A stretch of 64,000 bases of DNA from Nitrospirota bacterium (GTDB taxonomy: Bacteria; Nitrospirota; Nitrospiria; Nitrospirales; Nitrospiraceae), in assembly GCA_030682135.1 (NCBI GenBank), contig JAUXQT010000107.1, positions 1-64,000 on the forward strand, written 5' to 3'. Below the pieces are notes generated by a model. It did not search any database, was not told the origin of the DNA, and saw only the letters and a list, made by a program, of their open reading frames with translations. Of this stretch, positions 60,106 through 64,000 are shown piece after piece (position 1 is the first letter of the stretch; each line of letters starts with the position of its first letter). The position numbers and the translations under genes were made by a program.

Positions 60106-60115
60106 TGGCTGAATG

Positions 60116-62059
60116 CTATATATCCCCATTCACCGCGGCCAACACGCGCCGGCCATAACGCTCCGCCTTCAGATCGCCGATGCCTGGAACCTCCAACAGC
60201 GCGGCCGGCGTCGCAGGCTTGTAGCTGGCAATCGCTTTCAATGTCTTGTCATGAAAAATGATGAAGGGCGCGACGTTCTCTTCTTCGGCCAGCTCCGTGC
60301 GGAGCTGCCGGAGCCGTTCAAAGATCTGTTGATCTGCCGGCGAGGCTCCCAGTGCCACGATCGGCACAGATGTATCGCGTGACGGCTTCTTCAACGGCGA
60401 CTCTCGCGGGCGCTCCTCCACACCCTTCAAGAGCACAACACCGGTCCCTCGCAGAATCTCCTGCCCCCGGCCAGTCAGATCGATGGTGGGGTACTCCGCG
60501 CCTTCAACCTGGAGATAGCCGGAATCAATCAGACCCTTCACAAGCCCGGTCACGGATGGCTTCGAGAGCGCACGACAAGTCCCGTACGTTGGGCAGGCTT
60601 CCCCTCCAAATGCCAACAGCGCTTTCGAGCGGCTGCCACGGAGGATCTCGACGATACGGCTCACCCCGAACCGGCCCCCGCACCAGGACACCGTTTCCAG
60701 AACGGCCTTCGCGGAATCGGCATCGTCGCGTGAAATCACGCGACAAACCTGCTGCACCGGCGCGGCACAACGATCGCAGAGGCCGCAGGGACCCAAGGCC
60801 CGCTCGGCTTCATCGCTGAAATAGTCGAGAATCGCGAGTTGCCGGCAGGTCGGCACAGACACATAACCCAGCATTTCTTGAAGTAACGTTCTCATCCGCG
60901 CGGCTCGGTCCGAACCTTCAGGATCCTTGGCCGCCAGCTGAATAAAATATTCCTGCGTGGCCAGATCCCGTTCATGGAACAGCAGCACGCAGGCAGCGGG
61001 CTGTCCGTCGCGGCCGGCCCGCCCGACCTCTTGATAATAGGCCTCCACACTTCCCGGAATGTCGAAATGGACAACCAGCCGGACATCCGACTTGTCGATG
61101 CCCATACCGAAGGCATTCGTCGCAGCGAGAATCCTGACGGTTCCCCGGCGAAAGTCGTCATGCACAAGCCGCCGCTCCTCGTCAGAAAGACCGGCATGGT
61201 AGTAGGCTACCGATTGGTTTGAATGTCCTAGCCATTCCGCCACTTCCTCGACGGCCCGGCGCGTGGCGCAATAGACTAGGATCGTGCCTTTCTCCCTCTC
61301 GCGAACCAGACGCTCCAAGGTTGCCAGCTTCTCTTGGCGCGACTGACAGGGACGGACCGACAGGGCGAGATTGGGACGCCGAAAGCCGGAGACCAATCGG
61401 AGCGGATCGCGAAGCGACAGCCGTTTGCACAGATCGACTTGCACGCGGGTGGTGGCCGTCGCCGTCAAGGCGAGGCAGGGAGGATTCGTGAGTTCCTGAC
61501 GGAGGCGGCCGATTTTCAGATAGTCGGGCCTGAAGTCGTGGCCCCACTGAGAGATGCAATGCGCTTCGTCGACCACCAGCAACGAGACCCAGAGGGTACG
61601 CAAGAGCTGGAGAAAACCCTCATGCTGCATCCGTTCGGGCGCCAGATAGAGCAACTGCAGCCGCTTCTGATTGAGGTCTTGAATCACGCGGTGCTTTTCA
61701 GATCCGGTGAGTCCCGAGTGAAACGCCGCCGCCTTGATCCCTCGCTGCTTTAAGCTCGCCACCTGATCTTGCATGAGGGCGATCAGTGGAGAAATTACCA
61801 GGGTCAATCCTGGCAAGAGGGTCGCGGGCAATTGATAACAGAGCGATTTCCCCTGCCCCGTCGGCATAACCGTCATCGCATCGCGCCCGGCCAATACAGC
61901 GCGAATGACCTCCTCCTGGCCTGGACGAAAGGTGGCAAAGCCAAACTGTTCGCTGAGCTGTCGAGTCAGATCATCCACGGCAAGGTTTTTCAAAAAAATT
62001 GGAGGTGGCGATGAGTGAGATAGAGACTGAGTATAGAGGACTGGACTGACGGTGGGCAA
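60116..62059 (-). CDS. recQ: ATP-dependent DNA helicase RecQ
   Basis: A 647-residue 3'-5' helicase. Walker A is TGQGKS at 67-72, and DEAH is in VVDEAHCISQWGHDFR (about 160). Motif VI is QEVGRAGRDGQ. The zinc-binding RQC region is seen in LDYFSDEAERALGPCGLCDRC, and an HRDC domain ends the protein (FHDKTLKAIASYKPATPAAL, EVPGIGDLKAERYG). It unwinds forks and recombination intermediates. The first 25 residues may not be translated if a later start is used. It is minus-strand with the four-helix gene at its 3' end and a palindromic repeat at its 5' side. Confidence 0.95.
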   Translation of the reverse strand: MPTVSPVLYTQSLSHSSPPPIFLKNLAVDDLTRQLSEQFGFATFRPGQEEVIRAVLAGRDAMTVMPTGQGKSLCYQLPATLLPGLTLVISPLIALMQDQVASLKQRGIKAAAFHSGLTGSEKHRVIQDLNQKRLQLLYLAPERMQHEGFLQLLRTLWVSLLVVDEAHCISQWGHDFRPDYLKIGRLRQELTNPPCLALTATATTRVQVDLCKRLSLRDPLRLVSGFRRPNLALSVRPCQSRQEKLATLERLVREREKGTILVYCATRRAVEEVAEWLGHSNQSVAYYHAGLSDEERRLVHDDFRRGTVRILAATNAFGMGIDKSDVRLVVHFDIPGSVEAYYQEVGRAGRDGQPAACVLLFHERDLATQEYFIQLAAKDPEGSDRAARMRTLLQEMLGYVSVPTCRQLAILDYFSDEAERALGPCGLCDRCAAPVQQVCRVISRDDADSAKAVLETVSWCGGRFGVSRIVEILRGSRSKALLAFGGEACPTYGTCRALSKPSVTGLVKGLIDSGYLQVEGAEYPTIDLTGRGQEILRGTGVVLLKGVEERPRESPLKKPSRDTSVPIVALGASPADQQIFERLRQLRTELAEEENVAPFIIFHDKTLKAIASYKPATPAALLEVPGIGDLKAERYGRRVLAAVNGDI

Positions 62060-62103
62060 GCCGTGGATAGGCTGAAGACTGAAGGCCGAAGGCTATTAAG
62101 CAA

Positions 62104-62226
62104 TTCCTCCCCTTTGTAAGGGGAGGGTAGGAGGGGTAGAGCCTCCTCTGGCCACGATCACATGTCGGTCGAGACAGCTGCATGAGAAGCGACCTCCCCT
62201 GGCCCCTCCTTACGAAGGAGGGGAAG
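62104..62226. repeat. CCTCCCC palindromic repeat, copy A
   Basis: A 123-bp element with two palindromic arms: TTCCTCCCCTTTGTAAGGGG on the left and its approximate inverse CCTCCTTACGAAGGAGGGG on the right, about 60 bp of unrelated spacer between. Copy B (63032-63152) has the same plan; copy C (63190-63228) is the left arm only. The VapBC genes lie between A and B. Confidence 0.75.
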
Positions 62227-62297
62227 AAGACAGCTGTCAGCTTCTGCAGGAATAGATTTCGGAGGATGAGAGGAAGAGCAACGAGTGGCGAAATACC

Positions 62298-62693
62298 TTA
62301 TCGCGCGGCCAGCGTGGAGAACTGGTCCGAGTGCAGGAACCGCTCATCGGCTGTCAAGAGCGTCAATCCGTACACAGCGGCAGTCGCTGCAAGAAACCGG
62401 TCGGCTGGATCTTGATGGGACAGATCGATGTGCCGACTCATCAATGCCACGGCATGGGTAAGAGGAGCTTCCAGAAATGGAATCGTATCCAGCAGACGCT
62501 GAATCCATGCAGCCGGGTCGGGCTGAAGTTGAATACGCTTCTTCTCCGCCAACAGATGCACTTCCCAGAGCGTGATGGGGGACAACCAGAGCTCGTTGTG
62601 GAGGTTCTCCAACTCGGTTCTTATCGCTGGTGAAAGTTGATCCGGGTCAAGCACGCTCCAGAGCAGAACGTGGGTATCGAGCAGGAGCTTCAC
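62298..62693 (-). CDS. vapC: PIN-domain toxin VapC
   Basis: A 131-residue PIN ribonuclease. Acidic active-site residues appear as D6 (KLLLDTHVLLW), E in TLWEVHLLAEKK, D in HQDPADRFLAAT and D in LTADERF. It cleaves RNA, often tRNA, unless bound by its antitoxin. The start is GTG 62693, overlapping the antitoxin stop by 4 nt (GTGA). This removes the six extra residues of the frame opening at 62711. The pair lies between repeat copies A and B. Confidence 0.88.
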   Translation of the reverse strand: MKLLLDTHVLLWSVLDPDQLSPAIRTELENLHNELWLSPITLWEVHLLAEKKRIQLQPDPAAWIQRLLDTIPFLEAPLTHAVALMSRHIDLSHQDPADRFLAATAAVYGLTLLTADERFLHSDQFSTLAAR

Positions 62694-62932
62694 GCGCGCA
62701 GGGCTTCCCATTCCTCAGAACTGGAGATGGGATCGATAATGTCACCAGTGATGGCGCCGGAACTGGCGAACGAGCCCAGCCATGACTGTGGCATTGATGA
62801 GGGAGGCGGCGGCCCCACCTGCGCGATAGGCTCACCCTTGCGAAGAACCAGAATAGGTTTTTTCGTTCGGTTGACCTTGGCAAGAATAGCCAAACAGGTC
62901 GCCTTGAAATGAGAAATGGAGACTTCTTCCAT
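62690..62932 (-). CDS. Phd/YefM-type antitoxin of the VapBC pair
   Basis: An 80-residue antitoxin: MEEVSISHFKATCLAILAKV, TKKPILVLRKGEPIAQVGPP and a variable tail ending LRA. The N terminus has the Phd/YefM fold that binds its own promoter. The frame also opens nine codons earlier (62959), but the -10 box at 62966-62971 puts the start of transcription at about 62959, so ATG 62932 is preferred. It overlaps the toxin start by 4 nt. Confidence 0.82.
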   Translation of the reverse strand: MEEVSISHFKATCLAILAKVNRTKKPILVLRKGEPIAQVGPPPPSSMPQSWLGSFASSGAITGDIIDPISSSEEWEALRA

Positions 62933-62965
62933 CTCAGTCTGTTTGCGCACTTTGCTCATGCCGAA

Positions 62966-62994
62966 ACCATACCATGGTCAATGACTATGGTCAA
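62966..62994 (-). promoter_or_regulatory. Promoter/operator of the VapBC-type pair
   Basis: On the minus strand TTGACC (62989-62994), a 17-nt spacer and TATGGT (62966-62971). It overlaps two 8-bp direct repeats ATGGTCAA (62974-62981 and 62987-62994, plus-strand reading), 13 bp apart, suitable for autoregulation by the antitoxin. Confidence 0.6.
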
Positions 62995-63031
62995 CGATAC
63001 GAGTGATCGGCTTTCGGCTGATGGCTCATTA

Positions 63032-63152
63032 TTCCTCCCCTTTGTAAGGGGAGGCTGGGAGGGGTAGCATTTCCGTTCTCGATCATACGCTGATCGTGGC
63101 CGTCGAATGAGGAGCGACCTCCCCTGGCCCCTCCTTACGAAGGAGGGGAAGG
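63032..63152. repeat. CCTCCCC palindromic repeat, copy B
   Basis: About 121 bp, with left arm TTCCTCCCCTTTGTAAGGGG and right arm CCTCCTTACGAAGGAGGGG, same orientation as copy A. Together with A it brackets the vapBC genes. Confidence 0.75.
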
Positions 63153-63189
63153 AACTGAGCTTGAGATTACAGGCCGAAGGCATTTGAGC

Positions 63190-63228
63190 CTTCCTCCCCT
63201 TTGTAAGGGGAGGTTAGGAGGGGTAGCG
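63190..63228. repeat. CCTCCCC palindromic repeat, copy C (left arm only)
   Basis: A 39-bp left arm (CTTCCTCCCCTTTGTAAGGG...) identical in its core to copies A and B, with the right arm missing. It follows copy B by 37 nt. Confidence 0.7.
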
Positions 63229-63286
63229 TTTTGGTTCTTGCACGAAGGCTCGGTCATTGCAATCTAATCTGCCTCAGGGCAAAAAG

Positions 63287-63325
63287 AAGCCCCGCTGGGG
63301 ATCTCCCAGCGGGGCTTTCTTTCTT
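63287..63325. terminator. Bidirectional terminator near the alginate-export gene
   Basis: A 13-bp stem, AAGCCCCGCTGGG (63287-63299) and CCCAGCGGGGCTT (63305-63317), with a 5-nt loop. T-rich tails are present on both strands (TTCTTTCTT to the right; CTTCTTTTTG on the minus strand). It would end the alginate-export transcript. Confidence 0.82.
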
Positions 63326-63377
63326 GACAGAAACGAGAGATCTTCTCGCCCCTTGCCTTATGCCTCGTAACTTCTTC

Positions 63378-64000
63378 TTAGAAATTCAGCCAAAGCTGCA
63401 TATAGGCCCAATCCTGGTTGCTGCTTTGCCCCAAGTTCTCCTGGATATAGCCGCCGGCAAACAGGTGGCCATAGGCCGCCTGGAAGGCCAGCTTGCCATC
63501 CATGAACATGTGGGTCCAGGCCACATCCAATTCGTCTCCGATGTGCTTCTTGGTATTGTTGGCTGCCGAGAAGACATAGACGCCCTGTGAACCACGGTAC
63601 CAGTTGTCCTTGCTGTTCGCCAAGTTCAAGCTGGTGGCCCAGAATTCAATGTGGTCGTCCTTGGTCGGTCTTGCTTGGAAGTTGATGGACGGGCTCATCA
63701 TGTTCTTCCAGGCCTGGACATCCATGTAACCCATGTGGATGTGGTTGGTCGGGAACATGTTTTCAAAGGTATTGGCCGTCTTACAGCCAGTCGCACCCGC
63801 CGCACCACCGAGGGTACAGTTCGCACGACCATCACCGGTGGCATAGTCGAAGTTGAAGGCCAACCGTGGCTTCCAGGATGACTGGTAATGGGTATAGCCA
63901 ATCCAGTTTCTGGTCGCAAATGCGCTGATATGCAGGTTCTGCTGATTGCCATATCCTGCGCCAGCACCAGCCTGATTGGCATCGGCCATCGAGCCGAACT
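63378..64000 (-). CDS. Alginate-export-family outer-membrane porin, C-terminal part
   Basis: The gene runs off the right edge; about 207 C-terminal residues are visible, ending YMQLWLNF with a terminal aromatic residue as in barrels. Segments IGYTHYQSSWKPRLAFNFDY, NMFPTNHIHMGYMDVQAWKN, NFQARPTKDDHIEFWATSLN and GDELDVAWTHMFMDGKLAF resemble alginate_exp proteins. In Pseudomonas the family exports alginate; in other bacteria related barrels are abundant porins of uncertain cargo. Cysteines in the GRANCTLGGAAGATGCK loop may form a disulfide. Confidence 0.85.
   Translation of the reverse strand, partial: FGSMADANQAGAGAGYGNQQNLHISAFATRNWIGYTHYQSSWKPRLAFNFDYATGDGRANCTLGGAAGATGCKTANTFENMFPTNHIHMGYMDVQAWKNMMSPSINFQARPTKDDHIEFWATSLNLANSKDNWYRGSQGVYVFSAANNTKKHIGDELDVAWTHMFMDGKLAFQAAYGHLFAGGYIQENLGQSSNQDWAYMQLWLNF

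Overview
The window looks like a chromosome segment of a Nitrospira-type bacterium (Nitrospirota). This is inferred from GC-rich coding, a terminal alginate-export-type porin, a DUF3501/Fe-S oxidoreductase/rubrerythrin cluster, an ISC iron-sulfur operon, both GlnRS and GluRS, and short palindromic repeats scattered between genes. No rRNA, complete insertion sequence or CRISPR array was seen.

Region 1 (1-5.7 kb): the start of a deoxyhypusine-synthase-like gene, then a 5.1-kb integrative island. The island is bracketed by a 32-bp direct repeat that is the 3' end of tRNA-Glu (534-565 and 5612-5643). It carries a membrane-anchored GreA/GreB C-terminal-domain protein and a uracil-DNA-glycosylase-like protein, each behind a near-identical promoter. 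It also holds a PemK/MazF-type toxin-antitoxin pair, a relic MazE, an orphan AbrB antitoxin, an excisionase-like HTH gene behind four 10-bp tandem repeats, a zinc-ribbon protein and a frameshifted tyrosine integrase.

Region 2 (5.7-25 kb): housekeeping genes. A Glu/Gln decoding neighbourhood holds tRNA-Glu, glnS, two tRNA-Gln and gltX. The ISC operon iscR-iscS-iscU-iscA-hscB-hscA-iscX follows, with a ferredoxin gene divergent from it and two operator-like repeats in front of iscR. Then come a class A penicillin-binding protein, typA and a peroxiredoxin.

Region 3 (25-34.9 kb): thioredoxin-like protein, hybrid histidine kinase with a Cys-rich sensor, a duplicated 6-pyruvoyl-tetrahydropterin-synthase-type protein, DUF3501, Fe-S oxidoreductase and rubrerythrin (apparently a redox or peroxide-stress unit), rfbC, a MoaD/ThiS-like protein, an HU protein, a YkgJ-type protein and tRNA-Arg/tRNA-Lys.

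Region 4 (35-46.7 kb): a lipid-degradation locus with two thiolases, acyl-CoA dehydrogenase, FadJ-type enzyme, acyl-CoA ligase, LhgO-like oxidase, patatin-like protein and glycerophosphodiesterase. Together these could release and beta-oxidise fatty acids.

Region 5 (46.8-54 kb): an outer-membrane barrel, a free-standing CZB protein, a monohaem cytochrome c, a DUF1264 lipoprotein, a dihaem peroxidase, and a three-gene operon resembling lysine/aminoadipate catabolism.

Region 6 (54-64 kb): a repeat-rich stretch with an ImmA/IrrE-like metallopeptidase, EVE protein, YdcF protein, PQQ-type sugar dehydrogenase, second YkgJ-type protein, ThrH-type phosphatase, four-helix-bundle protein, RecQ, a VapBC pair between palindromic repeats, and the 3' part of an alginate-export porin. 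A 125-165 bp palindromic element occurs four times in the window, and two copies coincide with the stop codon of the neighbouring gene.
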